Notes: generated by a model from the letters alone, not told the origin. Shown: positions 1-10,914, numbered from the stretch's first letter. The stretch: DNA of 64,000 nt from Inia geoffrensis (GCA_036417435.1 CM070905.1:24963592-25027591), one strand, 5' to 3'. Made by a program: numbers and translations.

Positions 1-231
1 CCCCCAATCGATAACCAGTTGGTCAGAAGTACAGGTGATAACTCGGGCTTGCCGTTGGCATCTGAAGTGTGGGCCAGGGGTGGGGGTGGGGGTAGTCTTG
101 TAGGACTGAGCCCTCAACTTGTGGAATCTGACACCCTCTCTGGGTGGACAGTGTCAGAGTTGAGTTGAATTGTAGGAAACTTGTTGGTGTCCCGAGAACT
201 GCTTGTCGGTGTGGGGAGCCCCCCGCCAGCA
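1..231 (+). mobile_element. 3' part of an ERVL-type LTR
   Basis: The stretch from the window edge to a terminal CA near base 231 matches, in reverse complement, the 3' portion of the LTR at 42187-42993. Shared blocks include GGTCAGAAGTAC, a GACTGAGCCC-like block, GTAGACAGTGTCAGA-like text and GAATTGTAGGA. Its 5' part, including any poly(A) signal, lies outside the window. The ERVL-type class is my judgement and the subfamily is not named. No internal retroviral sequence follows, so this is the end of a solo LTR or of a provirus lying upstream. Confidence 0.65.
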
Positions 232-235
232 CTGG

Positions 236-945
236 AATTGATATCAGAGCCTATTAGCCTTTGTATAGTACGGTAGTTGCAAGGTCTAGAAGATGCTCTA
301 AAAATGTTGAATGAGTGAGTAAATGAACACACAGCAGGTGAGTGAATCCTGGCGGCAGGACACCAGGAAGCACGTCGTTTGGAGGAGGAGGTAGGGAGAT
401 GGACAGGCTAGCAGTCCACATGAAAGTGCTCAGTGGAAGAGGGTAAAACCCTGCCCAGGGTAAGAATTCACAGCATACCTGCTGTTACTTGGGAGGCGTG
501 GGGTCTGGGGCCATGGCTGGGCCTACAACAGGAAGTTGCATGGGAAGGAGAGAGAACCAAGAAACCAATTCAGGGCCAGGATTAAGCTGGGAAGCAGAAG
601 CAGTAGCTAAAGTAGGTGACAGCACGTTTGATGCCCAGACTGCTAAACTTGATTCTGAGGACCAGAACCAGATGGTGGATCTACACTTCCGGTGGGGCAA
701 AGCTGAGTTAAGGGCTAGAGCTTTGCTAGGTCTGACAAATAGGGGGGATGCAAAATCAGAAAGGAGGTAAATATGCCGAATGTACTATTCTCCTTTCAAC
801 CGGCTTTGAGTCTTCCAGGTACGTAAGTGTGTGATGTGTTTCATGACTGCAAGATGTCCTAAAGGTATAGGGTTTCTGATATTTAGACTCATGACTCCAG
901 GCCCCGAGGAGCTTGTTCATTGATGACCCTTTTGACAAATGATTG
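236..945. other. No gene seen; one possible L2 tail
   Basis: Bases 290-335 end in GTTGAATGAGTGAGTAAATG, like the 3' tail of an L2 element. The rest is purine-rich DNA without a recognised repeat. A 93-codon ATG frame at 489-770 lacks homology, splice context or codon pattern that would make it credible. Confidence 0.5.
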
Positions 946-1420
946 ATGTCCATGTGAAGTTGGACTGTGCTAGGTGCTGGGAATTCACAGCTCTGGTCTC
1001 TGGCCTTAAGGGGCTTAGATTCTGATGGGGAGACCGATTTAAAAAGAAAACAAGTAAACAAACTAATGATTATAAATTCAAGCTAATAATTATAAAGTGC
1101 GTCTTATTAAGAAAGAAACAAATGTGTGTTTTTGATTTATTTGAGAGATATCCAGGAAGCCAGTGTGGCTAGAACCCAGCAAGGGGCGGGGTGGCAGCAC
1201 AGGAGGTGAAAAACAGTCAAAGGCGTGATTGACTAGTGTCATAGGTCATGGCAGGAAGTGTGGATTTTATTCTCAAGCAATGGAAAGTCTTTGAAGGGTT
1301 TGCAGAGTGACATGGTACAATTCAGATTTTAAGGGGATCGTGTGCAAAAACTGGATTGTAGGGGCAGGATGGAACCAGAACATGAGTTAGAAATTTCTTG
1401 GGGTTGACTTGGGCTTGGGT
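946..1420 (-). mobile_element. L2 LINE fragment
   Basis: The plus strand carries L2 reverse-complement hallmarks: CTGTGCTAGGTGCTGGGAAT, the block GGCTTAGATTCTGATGGGGA, and further on GGTTTGCAGAGTGACATGG. The last corresponds to the L2 3' region that normally reads as a GTGACATGATC-type block. It is highly diverged and interrupted by A+T-rich drift around 1060-1140. Confidence 0.7.
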
Positions 1421-2160
1421 GGAGGTAAAGGCAGGGAGGTGTGTGACTTGGCCTAGGTACAGGTAGGATCAAAGTCCCAGGCCTGGGAAAATGAGGTGAC
1501 TTGATGCTATGGGGATCTAAGCCATTGAAGCAAAACTCCTTTAAGACTTGTTGGTCAACAGCAGGGTGTGTCCTAGAGCCCTTAGACTGGAATGGGTGTG
1601 TCCCAAGTGACAGTATGGCTCCCTTAAATGGATGATTCAGGGGTGGGAGATCAAGTGAATTATTTCCTGGCAAAATTTCACTCCAACTGATGCTTCACTG
1701 AAAAAGAGTTAAAATGGTAAGTGTCTCCCAGGTTTTTGTTACTTTTTTTTTTTTAAACAACGTCCGTTAGAGACCTTTATTGCTCTTTTTCCTGAGTTCT
1801 AGGAGGACCTGAAGTTTAGAATTTTCTTGTTAATTGTTCTAAATATTTTCCTCTTAACTCATATTTCTTGTTGCTTTTATACTCTTGTGTTACCGATTCA
1901 TTTTAAGGCTCATTAATCATTATGCAGTTTTCTGAACATTTTTGTGCTTTCGTAATACAATGGTGATTCTGGAAACACTTCTGAGTCCACATAGTCAAGG
2001 GTCATAGAAATGGGTGATTTGACACGTTGGTCTCTAAAAATTAGGTTTAGTGCAACTTTCACTTAAAGTATGTATAATTATGATTTGACCTAATTATTTT
2101 TGATTTGTAAATTCCAACATACACCGTATTCTATTAAGTGTGAATGTTTGCTTTCCAAAG
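1421..2160. other. No gene or named repeat seen
   Basis: A+T content rises after base 1680. There is a T-run at about 1742-1755. A 114-codon minus-strand frame at 1329-1673 partly overlaps the L2 relic and is rejected as a gene. Confidence 0.5.
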
Positions 2161-2215
2161 TCTCTCTCTCTCCCTCCCCCTCTCTCTTTCTCTCTCTCTC
2201 TGTCTGTCTTATTGT
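2161..2215 (+). repeat. (CT)n-rich simple repeat
   Basis: An imperfect pyrimidine tract of CT, CCT and TCTG units, interrupted by short C and T runs. Such tracts vary in length between individuals. Confidence 0.9.
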
Positions 2216-2249
2216 CCCCAAGTCCAAGATAATTCATTGAAAGGAGAGG

Positions 2250-2460
2250 GAACTATTAGTGCTTACTTTATATGTACCATGTAACTGAGTTTTCATTAGG
2301 CTATGAGACATATATTATACCTGTTTTACAGATGGGAAAACTAAGGCTCAAAAAAAGTACATAACAGCCCAAGATAACCTAATTAATTAGTAAGTGGTAG
2401 CATGGAATACAGACCCAGAGTTCTGTGGCTCCAAAGTTCATGTTCTTTTTACTACCTCTT
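2250..2460 (+). mobile_element. MIR SINE
   Basis: The MIR order is recognisable: GTGCTTACTTTATATGTACC, then CCTGTTTTACAGATGGGAAA, AACTAAGGCTCA, TAGTAAGTGGTAG, ACCCAGAGTTCTGTGGCTCC and the GTTCTTTTTACTACC end. It is a decayed pan-mammalian tRNA-derived SINE with no sign of recent activity. Confidence 0.85.
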
Positions 2461-2689
2461 GCTATTTCTCTTTTGAGCTTACAGACTTTGGTTTCTGTAG
2501 TCGTGTTTCCCATCCTTGTCCTGCGAAACTGTAGGGAGGACAAAGAGAACATGCCCTTTCTTTAAACAGCCTGATTTCTTGCCTTGCCCTCCGTCTCCCC
2601 TCACTCGTTGTGCTTTTGTGCCGCATCTTATGACCTGAGCATTTTCTAATGCACCTGCGTGGATCCTCTTCTCTTTTCTGGAAATGCAG

Positions 2690-2837
2690 CATCCCCAGTG
2701 TCTGCCTGGAGCTATTTTCATTCTTTAAGACCCAGCATCAATGATACCTCCTTAGTGAAACCTTCCTAGATACCCAGAAGGGGTTAGCCGAGCTCTTTTC
2801 TGCAATTACAACCGTTTGTACACATCGTTAGTGAAGA
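2690..2837 (+). mobile_element. L2 LINE 3' fragment
   Basis: TTTAAGACCCAGCATCAATG followed by CTTCCTAGATACCC and TACAACCGTTTGTACACATC matches the L2 3' region, normally a CAAATGTCACCTCCT-type block, then CTTCCCTGACC, then the TTGTAC segment. It is cut at its 3' side by the adjoining LTR-like element. Confidence 0.65.
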
Positions 2838-3180
2838 AAGTGTTGACCTGAAACACTTAGAAGAAAAATAGACATTCTTCCAGCAAAGATGGGTTTATTA
2901 GGGATCAGCAGGGAATTGCAGTTTGGGGTCTGCAGTCATGGTGAGCCACAGGCAAGTCCCCACATGGCAAGCAAGGGAAGGAGCATGCTTTTATAAAGGG
3001 GAAAAGGAAGTTGGGAGGACGCTAGTAAACAGAGTCCACGGCTTTTCATTGGCTGAGTCCTTGCCAAAAGAGGAGTCTTTCTTCTCCCTGTTGGGCTCTG
3101 CTATCCTCACAGGGCTTGAGAGCTCCCCCTTCTGGTCTCCCAACTCTCTTTAACTGAGGTTTCTGTTTATTCACTTTTTT
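2838..3180 (-). mobile_element. ERV1-like solo LTR
   Basis: Read on the minus strand, the block has the order of a retroviral LTR: a CCAAT box (3052-3048), a TATAAAA box (2995-2989) 53 bases on, and an AATAAA signal (2899-2894) about 95 bases after that, as in U3-R-U5. No gag, pol or primer-binding site adjoins it. Outer limits are uncertain; U3 may extend to about 3300. The ERV1 assignment rests on the promoter layout, and the family is not named. Confidence 0.55.
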
Positions 3181-3446
3181 ACAAAAACATTTATTTCACT
3201 GTCTTGGTCAGGACTCAGACTTAAGCCAACGAGAAAATTTGGGGTTCAGAAACTTTAAAAGTCTAGGAGTAAATCTGACCTCAGGTTGGCTTAGCTCCAC
3301 AATTTAAAATGAAGTTGACAGGAATGCATCCTGTTCCAGCTCTGGCTCCTTCTTACTTGCACGTTGGCTTTATCCTCAGGTTTCTTCCACGTGATGGGAA
3401 GAGGGCTGCCAGCAGCTGTGGGCTTGTGTACTGCCAGCTTAGCAAC

Positions 3447-3890
3447 TGTATTCCTTTCCTAGCGCCGCTTTAACAAATCGCCACACTGTGTGGCTTAAAA
3501 CAACAAAAAACTTATTCTCCTGCCATTGTGGAGGCAGAAGTCTGAAATTAAGGTGTTAGCAGGCCTGACCTCTTTTGGAGGCTCTGAGGGGTAGTCCGTT
3601 CCATGCCTCTCTCCTGGCTTTCGGTGGCTGCCAGCAATTCTTGGCATCCCTTGGCTTGTGGCTGCATAACTCGGATCCCTGTCTCCACGGTCACATCACC
3701 TTCCTCTCTGTGTGTTTGAGCCTTTTCTTTTTCTGTCTCTTATGAGGACACTTGTCATTGGATTTAGGGCCCACTCTCACCCAAGATGATCTCATTTTGA
3801 GTTCCTTCCCTTTGTTAAAGCTGCGAAGACCTTTATTCCAAATTAGGTCCCATTCTGAGTTCCAGACCGTTATCTCTTCTGGGGGGGATA
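3447..3890 (-). mobile_element. MLT1 (MaLR) LTR
   Basis: The reverse complement of an MLT1 LTR: TGTGTGGCTTAAAACAAC, then GTGGAGGCAGAAGTC, AAGGTGTTAGCAGG, ATGAGGACACTTGTCATTGG and ATTTAGGGCCCACTC. The 5' end of the LTR is eroded near 3890. This is a MaLR-class solo LTR of early placental age. Confidence 0.8.
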
Positions 3891-3954
3891 CCTTCAACCT
3901 ACTATGGCAACCTTAGTGGGAAGGGTGTGTTTCATTCCCATTGGTTCTGGCAAA

Positions 3955-4140
3955 GGCCCAGACTTGGCTCCACCATGTTGGGTTTCAGTCCATGACTCAA
4001 GCAACCACTGTGGCCTAAGGAAGACATGGTTCACAGTGGCCAGACGTGGGTCACATGCCCTCTGGAGCTGAGGAGAGGTAGGTGGGGAGAGACCCACTTG
4101 AAACAAATGGTCAAAGCCACAGGGAGGGATCATCCCTCAA
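3955..4140 (+). mobile_element. Medium-reiteration repeat, family not named
   Basis: CAAGCAACCACTGTGGCCTA, CCAGACGTGGGTCACATGCC and CTCTGGAGCTGAGG match a widespread mammalian repeat whose copies carry a CCAATCACTGTGGCC block followed by CTGGGTCACGTGCCC. A second copy of the same family may lie at 11930-12300. I recognise the pattern but cannot name the element. Confidence 0.45.
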
Positions 4141-4189
4141 TGCTAAATTAAGATGCTCTTCTAGAACAAGGAGAAAAGCCTGCCGGGCA

Positions 4190-4335
4190 GGCAGGCACTG
4201 TGCCTATTGTGTGCTGTCGGTCTGTCTACTTCTGTGCCTCCCGCCTAGACCGTGACCTTCTCAGGGTGGCAGCAACCTGGTCTTATTCATCAGTGCCTGG
4301 GGCATGAGAGAGCTCTATCGACATACGTTAAATTG
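4190..4335 (+). mobile_element. L2 LINE 3' end
   Basis: The L2 3' segment is visible as TGCCTCCCGCCTAGACCGTG, TTCTCAGGGTGGCAGCAACC, GGTCTTATTCATCAGTGCCT and GAGAGCTCTATCGACA. These match the common order of the AGACTGTGAGCTCC block, GGGCAGGGAC, and a truncated AATAAATG tail. Confidence 0.7.
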
Positions 4336-5784
4336 TTACAGTAGCTAAAATTTCCCTGAAAAATAAGATTTAAATGTAGCCATGAATCATAATATTTGTC
4401 AAAAATAGTTTTGGCCTCCATCTAAATGGTAACAAGCAAAGCAGTTTCAAGGACAAGAAAAGGCTTCTGTTGAGTGTTCTCCTCTACTTTGAAAAGGCTC
4501 TGCCTTCTGTCCTGCCCCTCTTTTAGCCAAGTGTGTTGGCAACCAGAGGAAAGAAGCCAGGGGCCTCACACTCCTGGATGGTGGCCACGTCCGCCTCCCC
4601 AGCAGTTATCTGTGGCAAGATGCACACTCCCCCCGCACCAGTGGAGTCCCCTCTGTGAAAATAGCACAGCTCACTCAGTGGCCAAAGAGCTGCCTTCCCA
4701 GCCATGGGTCAGTTCTGACCACTAGCTGACTGTACAACCATCAGAGGAAACCAGAGCCTAAGGAAAGAACTAGTATATTTTGTTTGGCTGTTTTAAACAT
4801 GGCTGAATTCTCTATTTTCAAAGAAGATATTTTAGTTCTTTTTATGGTTTCTAAATCAAGGAGTTTTTCTTTTCTCCATTAAAAAAAAAAAAAAAAAAAA
4901 AAGGGATTCCCTGCAGGACTGTCAGGAAGCATGGAAGTCTGTGTTCTATGCGTCTTAAAGGGAGAAAGGCACTCTGGGAAAGCCCCGTCATTGAGAACTG
5001 ACTTAAAAAGTGTAAATGTCATTGGTGTGTTGACTGTCCTGCATAGTACCACTTTTTTAGTTTTAAAATGCAGCTCTTTTATTTTAAGAAAATTCTTTAA
5101 GCAACATCTTTATTGTTTTTTTTCTTCCTACTGATTCTTCACGTGTGATGGTCTAGCTCCCCCCACACCCTCCTCTGGAGGATAGCTTGGCTTCAGACTC
5201 TTAGTCCTTTAGTCACTTCTAAATATATGAAAAGTCTCATTTTAGTAATTAAAATGGCCAGCCCAGTGGAATAAAACTGAATTTCAGCCAAACTGAAAGT
5301 TTCTCCCCTCCCACAGCTTGGAGCTGCTTTTGCCTGGAGCCCTGCAGTGGGGAGGGGTAGGGCTGTGGCTGGCAGCTGCTCCTCTGCCCCTTTGTCCCCT
5401 TTGTCCCCCTGCCCCAGCTGCTTGGCCTTGCTTTAACATCTTGCGGCAGTTACCAAAGCACCAACACAGGCATGCCTGGTGTGGGCTGGCTACAGTATCC
5501 AGCCTTGATTGAGGGTGTTTTCTCCTCTTTTCCCCACTTATATTTTTCCTTGGAGAAACTTTGGTTTCCTCCCTGGCTTTTGGCATTGGGCCCTCCATTT
5601 GGGTCAACATATGCTTCGGGTCTTGATCTCAGCAGCATGAACTTGTGAGTTCAGCTTTTCTCTCCCCTGCTTGTAAAGAAAAAGCTGGAGGTAGGACTTG
5701 ATTAATGACGGGGGAACAGGAACAGAGCTCTGGTTTCTTTTATTTATGCTACAAGAGGAGCTGTCCCGAGGTCACACTGGATTA
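4336..5784. other. No gene seen; A22 tract inside
   Basis: Bases 4881-4902 are 22 adenines preceded by CCATT, so an ATTAAA string abuts the run. The 140 bases before it match no repeat I know. Bases 5285-5640 are GC-richer, with several short overlapping frames on both strands and no coding support. Confidence 0.5.
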
Positions 5785-6050
5785 GGCGTACTGCACGTTG
5801 GCTACAGACAAGGCACTGCGATAGGCACTGGGGAGGGACATAAAGAAGGATGCGACGGGACAGTGACCATCACATTGCTTAGAGCCAAGATGAGAGAAAA
5901 TAATTCCTCCATAGAAGTACAGGTCATGAGCTGTGTGAGTGTAGAGGATGAGGTGATCGGTTCCAACCAGGAGCATTCCCCTTCCTTAAAAGGGGAGGCA
6001 CTGGGCAAGATAGTGAGGGAAGAGGACATGCATGTGGGTGGAGACCTGGG
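5785..6050 (-). mobile_element. L2 LINE fragment
   Basis: ACAAGGCACTGCGATAGGCA followed by CTGGGGAGGGACATAAAGAA is the reverse-complement L2 start of the 3' half. Later ATGAGCTGTGTGAGTGTAGA fits the diverged downstream part. A 121-codon plus frame at 5698-6063 crosses this relic and is not accepted. Confidence 0.55.
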
Positions 6051-7159
6051 AGACAGACATTAGCATTTCAAACAATGTATGTTTCACAGAGTTAAAGATT
6101 TTCATTGATAAATGCACAAGATTGCTTTGAAATGCTCAATGATAAAAATAAAAGTTTGCTTGCTTCCTGTGGCAAACATGCCTTTATTTTTCCCTTAGTT
6201 CAATTTTATGACCAAGAAGGACCTGCTCCGTTGATGAGGTTTATATTTCTGAGTTCCCAGCGTTCTTGGTATGCATTGTTTTGTCCCATACCTTTTCCAC
6301 GTTCATGGTGATAAAGATTTGTCACCCTGTTCTTACTCTGAAACACTCAGTGGTCTGAACGTCATTGTCATAGGAACAGTGGTGTCTCCTTCACTGGCCT
6401 TCAGTAGCAGTGATTCCTAAACAGGGGCCAGGAAGGGTGACCGGACAGAAACATTTCTTAATATCCTCAGACCTGGCCAAGGCGACTGAGGCTTGGAACC
6501 GCTGTCTCCCTCAACAATGACCTTCTTTCCCTTTGTGTATCTTTAATAGGACACAATTATGGCACGGCTTTGTTTTAATGACTTATAAGATATAAGGTTT
6601 ACTATAACCTCATCTCCCCCAGGTTTTCAGTGGTCTTGTGTTCACTGAGAGTCGTAAAGCTTGTCTCCTCTGTAATGTTGGTACCTTGTGGTTTCACGTC
6701 TTATTTATTATAACAAACACAGACTAGCCTACGCCCAAAAGTCCCCAGTCTACTCTCACAGTTCCGGTACTCGTGTGCACAGCTGCTGGGGACAATAAGA
6801 TGACAGTTCAGCCTATCTCCTTAAAAGAATCCATCCCCTAGTCTGTCTTGTGTCTGAAGATCCTTTTGTTTGCAGGTATCTTGAAGTGCAGCTCAGTCAG
6901 TCTGCCTCTGTCCTTTTTCACTGTTCTAGCCATCACTTCTTCTTTGGTTACCAGTTCTCCTTAGCGGTTGGGAAACATTTTTTTAACTCTTGAAAAACAA
7001 CAACAACAAAAATCCTATAATCTTTCTCAAGGAAAATGGGGCTGCTTGCTATTTCTTGGTACCTTTGGTGATTTCTAGGCCCTGTGTTACATTATGAAAT
7101 GATAGGCCCTTTTTTTTTTTTTACTAAGGGGGAAGCCACAAATGTGACCTCTAGAAGGT
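6051..7159. other. No gene or named repeat seen
   Basis: Mixed-composition DNA with a CAA-rich patch at about 6998-7012 and a T-run at about 7110-7122. A MIR or L2 relic too decayed to call may be present near 6570-6720. Confidence 0.5.
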
Positions 7160-7960
7160 CATGTTTATGCTAAATACATTTATAAAGTACCTGGTCTTAT
7201 ATATCCAGGTACTATGTTGCTAAGTGTTCATGAACACAGCACTGTCTCCCAGGAATTTATATTCTAGGGAGGAAGTTACTTACAGTGGTTGGCAAATTCT
7301 CTATTAAGGCTCTGGGAAGGCAGGTATGTAGTACTTTATTTTGCCCAGATCTCAGGAAACACTTTCACAAAATGATGATTTTGAACTGATTTGGGGAGAA
7401 AGGGAGCTGGCATTTGAGGCAGAGGGGAAGCAGCATTCGCCAAGAAAAGATATGGCAGTTTTAAGGGAGTGCAATTATTTTTGTAAGGGGGCGCTGCAGT
7501 GAGTGTAGGGGTTTATTGCAGGGATGACAGGAGATGAGACTGGAAAATAAATGAAGACAGGATTGTAAAGGACCTTTTCACCAAACTAAGGAGATAGGCC
7601 TATTGAAGGATTTAAAATAAGGCAGCAGCATGACCAGATTTGTGTTTTAGGAAGAGCCCTCTGACAGTAGGTTGAAAAATGGGTGGAGAGACTCAATCTA
7701 TCTGTAGGCAGCAAGATGAGTTAGTAGGTTATTGCAATAGTCCAGGCAACAAGTTAGAAGGTCTTAAACAAAGCTGTGGTAGTGAGGATGGAGGTGAGGT
7801 GATAAATAGGAGCACTGTTAGGAAGTAGAATCAATAGATCTTTGCAAGCAATTGGATGTACAGAGTGAGGAAAAAGGAAGAGTCAGGGATAACTCCCAAA
7901 CTCCTGGTTTGGACACCTAGGTAGAGAATTCTGTTGTTAACCAAAATGAGAAAAACAAAA
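7160..7960 (-). mobile_element. Long L2 LINE fragment
   Basis: Most of the L2 3' half is present in reverse complement. Blocks include CCAGGTACTATGTTGCTAAG, TTATATTCTAGGGAGGAAG, AAAGGACCTTTTCACC, AGCATGACCAGATTTGTGTT, GGTTATTGCAATAGTCCAGG, AATTGGATGTACAGAGTGAG and AGTCAGGGATAACTCCCAAA. Reverse-transcriptase coding potential is lost. Confidence 0.8.
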
Positions 7961-8034
7961 GGAAATGTTTGGCAGTGAACCAATAATTTAAAAAGTATTT
8001 ATTAAGTACCCCATTGTGTTAAGTGCACAGATAC

Positions 8035-8475
8035 GATGGTCAATTTTATATGTCACCTTGGCTGGGCCATGGCACTCAAATTTATGGTCAAACATTATTG
8101 TAGATGTTTCCGTGAGTTTTTTTTTTTTTTTTTTTTAATGTGATTGAGATTTTAATCAGTGGACTTTGAGTAAAGCAGATTGCTCACCCTGATGTGGGTG
8201 GGCCTCACCAGATCAGTTGAAGGCCTGAATTGAACAAAAGATCGACTTTCCCCAAGCAAGGGGAAATTCTGCAGCAGACATTCTGCGGACTTGAACTGTA
8301 CTATGTGGGGGAGGGGAGGGCTTTCATGGATCCCCAGCCTGCCGGTCCACCCTGCAGATTTTGGATTTGCTAGCTTCCCATACTGCATGAGCCAACTTCT
8401 AATAATTGATCTCTTTCTATGTTTTGATACATCCTACTGGTTCTGTTCCTTTGGAGAACCTGACTATACAACAGA
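8035..8475 (+). mobile_element. LTR-like interspersed repeat (MaLR-like?)
   Basis: The ends are those of a common mammalian repeat: GGTCAATTTTATATGTCACC at the left and CTGGTTCTGTTCCTTTGGAG with GACTATACAACA at the right. Between are GATGTGGGTGGGCCTCACC and AGATCAGTTGAAGGCCTGAA. An A+T-rich stretch before the end and the CA terminus suggest an LTR, but the family name is not certain. A T20 run at 8117-8136 replaces sequence expected in related copies. Confidence 0.5.
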
Positions 8476-8479
8476 CTTT

Positions 8480-8715
8480 GGGGTCACTCTGCATGGCTCT
8501 GAATCCTGTTCTGGGCATTGCCCAGTGATCTCACTATGTGACAACATTAGTGGACTTCTCGGAGCCCAACTCGCCTCATTTGTAAACTGAGAATAACAAT
8601 ATTCTTCACTTCTATTGTTCTTGTGATGATTAAGAGAGAAAATCCATGTAAAGTTTTAAGCTCAGGATCTAGCAGGCAGTAAGCTCCTAATAAATGTTTG
8701 CCATTATTATAAACA
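8480..8715 (-). mobile_element. MIR SINE
   Basis: Reverse-complement MIR blocks are visible: CTCATTTGTAAACTGAGAAT, TTCTTGTGATGATTAAGAGA, ATCCATGTAAAGTTTTAAGC, and CAGTAAGCTCCTAATAAATG near the end. Confidence 0.85.
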
Positions 8716-8859
8716 AGGAAACATTTACACATTAGTGTTAATGACTAATGACAGCTCAGATTGTTACCTTTCCCAGGAGGGATTTAGTGACATTGGGGAT
8801 CAGAGTTTTCCATTAGAAGAATTAGCCTCTTAGCTTAATGCTTTTCTCATTGAACTAAT

Positions 8860-9065
8860 AGGTAAATATTCGTTGAACAGTTGAATTACTTCCTGGTACC
8901 AGTGAGTAGGATCAGAGAAACACAGTGGGTTAGAATGGGAGAAACCGAGGTCCAGAGAGATGCATGACTTAGTAAAGGTCATAGAATGAGTTAGTAGAAA
9001 GTCTAGTACCAGGACTCAGATGTTCTGGCTCTTGTCTTGTGCCCTTCTCTTGGAGCAAAGGGCAC
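8860..9065 (+). mobile_element. MIR SINE
   Basis: GAAACCGAGGTCCAGAGAGA, GACTTAGTAAAGGTCATAGA, TGAGTTAGTAGAAAGTCTAG and CCAGGACTCAGATGTTCTGG follow MIR order. The 5' part before 8930 is weak. Confidence 0.7.
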
Positions 9066-9245
9066 CCGCCCCCAAAACCACTCTGTGTGGCCCATCTCCA
9101 GGCTTCCAAGTCAGCCCTTGCAGAGCAAACTATGTTATACCCTTCTTTGTGTAGCAAAGTGTAGGATAGTCATCTGGCAGCTGATTTGGTCCAATCCTTA
9201 AAGGGCTTATTCCTAAATGGACCAAAACATGTAAAGGCATTAGAA

Positions 9246-10348
9246 TTTTTTTTTTTTTTTAACATCTTTATTGGGTTAAAATTGCTCTACAATGGTCTGT
9301 CAGTTTCTACTTTATAACAAAGTGAATCAGTTATATATATACAGACGTTCACATATTTCTTCCCTCTTGCGTCTCCCTCCTTCCTTCTCTCCCTATCCCA
9401 CCCCTCCAGGCAGTCACAAAGCACCGAGCTGATATCCCTGTGCCAAGCGGTTGCTTCCCATTAGCTATCTACCTTACGTTTGTTAGTATATATATGTCCA
9501 TGCCCCTCCCTCGCCCTCCCATAGCTCACCCCTCCCCCTCCCCATATCCTCAAGTCTGTTCTCCAGTAGGTCTGTGTCTTTATTCCTGTCTTACCCCTAG
9601 GTTCTTCATAACATTTTTTTTTTTCTTAAATTCCATATATATGTGTTAGCATACGGTATTTGTCTTTGTCTTTTTGACTTACTTCACTCTGTATGACAGA
9701 CTCGAGGTCTATCCACCTCATTACAAATAGCTCAATTTCGTTTCTTTTTAACGCTGAGTAATATTCCATTGTGTATATGTGCCACATCTTCTTTATCCAT
9801 TCATCTGACGATGGGCACTTAGGTTGTTTCCATCTCCGGGCTATTGTAAATAGAGCTGCGATGAACATTTTGGTACACGTCTCTTTTTCAATTTTGGTTT
9901 TCTCAGGGTATATGCCCAGTAGTGGGATTGCTGGGTCATATGGTAGTTCTATTTTTAGTTTTTTAAGGAACCTCCATACTGTTCTCCATAGTGGCTGAAC
10001 CAATTCACATTCCCACCAGCAGTGCAAGAGGGTTCCCTTTTGTCCACACCCTCTCCAGCATTTATTGTTTGTAGATTTTTTGATGATGGCCATTCTAACT
10101 GGTGTGAGATGATATCTCATTGTAGTTTTGATTTGCATTTCTCTAATGATTAATGATGTTGAGCATTCTTTCATGTGTTTGTTGGCAGTCTGCATATCTT
10201 CTTTGGAGAAATGTCTATTTAGGTCTTCTGCCCATTTTTGGATTGGCTTGTTTGGTTTTTTGTTATTGAGCTGCATAAGCTGCTTGTAAATTTTGGAGAT
10301 TAATCCTTTGTCAGTTGCTTCATTTGCAAATATTTTCTCCCATATTTT
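9246..10348 (-). mobile_element. 5'-truncated L1 LINE, relatively young
   Basis: The element begins, on the plus strand, with the reverse of its A-tail (T run 9246-9260). It then shows the cetartiodactyl L1 3' UTR (AACATCTTTATTGGGTTAAA, CACAAAGCACCGAGCTGATA) and the end of ORF2, and stops abruptly after GCAAATATTTTCTCCCAT near 10346. It is about 1.1 kb long, so it was 5'-truncated at insertion. I could not see a convincing target-site duplication. The long open ORF2 tail suggests less decay than the L1 at 30693-32145. Confidence 0.92.
9626..10276 (-). pseudogene. L1 ORF2 protein, C-terminal fragment
   Basis: A 216-residue open frame is the C-terminal part of L1 ORF2p; the endonuclease and reverse-transcriptase domains are missing through 5' truncation. 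The cysteine-rich knuckle is intact as C73-x3-C77-x7-H85-x4-C90, followed by the typical [15 protein letters not shown] block (about residues 113-127) and the [15 protein letters not shown] block. The start methionine is internal to the original protein and not a genuine initiator. There is no promoter, so this is a dead retrotransposon remnant, not a host gene. Confidence 0.92.
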
Positions 10349-10499
10349 AAAAATAAAAATATTTTCAGGCTTATCAGCCTATGTGGATATGGAACAAAAG
10401 AAGACAGAGTCATATATTTTGTTCTCTTTCTTTTCTGGTCCAGCCACTTGCACATTGTAGGTGTGGTCAGTGTGGACACACTGATTCTTGGTTTACTCT

Positions 10500-10880
10500 C
10501 TCTCAATCCCCTGTCATTCGGCCTCTTTTCTACTCATTCTTGTGACATTACTCTCTTGGAGGCTGTCTCTCTGAGGCCAAGTCCAAGGCCTTTACCAGCC
10601 CTCTTTCTTCTTGACCCTCTGCGTCTTCCACTGCGGCTGATGTCTTCTTCTGGAAACTGTCTTTTTTAATAGCGGGCAGAGCTCCTTCTGCTATGTTTCC
10701 CTCTTGGCACCTTTATCTCCTCCCACCCCAGTGGTAATGTTTCTGAAGGAGCTGTTCTTGGCAATCTCGTCCAGGTTTTCACTTTGAACCATCATCTGTG
10801 TGTTGATGACTCCCCAGATGAGATGTTTGTCCTGGTGTCTCATCGAAGTTCCAGACTCAAGCTCTCTCATTCATATTCAC
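10500..10880 (+). mobile_element. L2 LINE ORF2-region fragment
   Basis: GTTGATGACTCCCCAGATGA with upstream AATCTCGTCCAGGTTTTCAC corresponds to the L2 coding stretch that normally reads as a TATGCTGATGACTCCCA block. The weaker match back to about 10500 is inferred from TCTTCTGGAAACTGTC and the following C/T-rich text. Confidence 0.55.
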
Positions 10881-10914
10881 CCTCCCTCTCTTTCTTCTTC
10901 CCCCTCCGCCCACC

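Noticed and set aside
5698..6063. 121-codon plus frame
   Set aside because: Overlaps an L2 relic on the opposite strand; an antisense chance frame.
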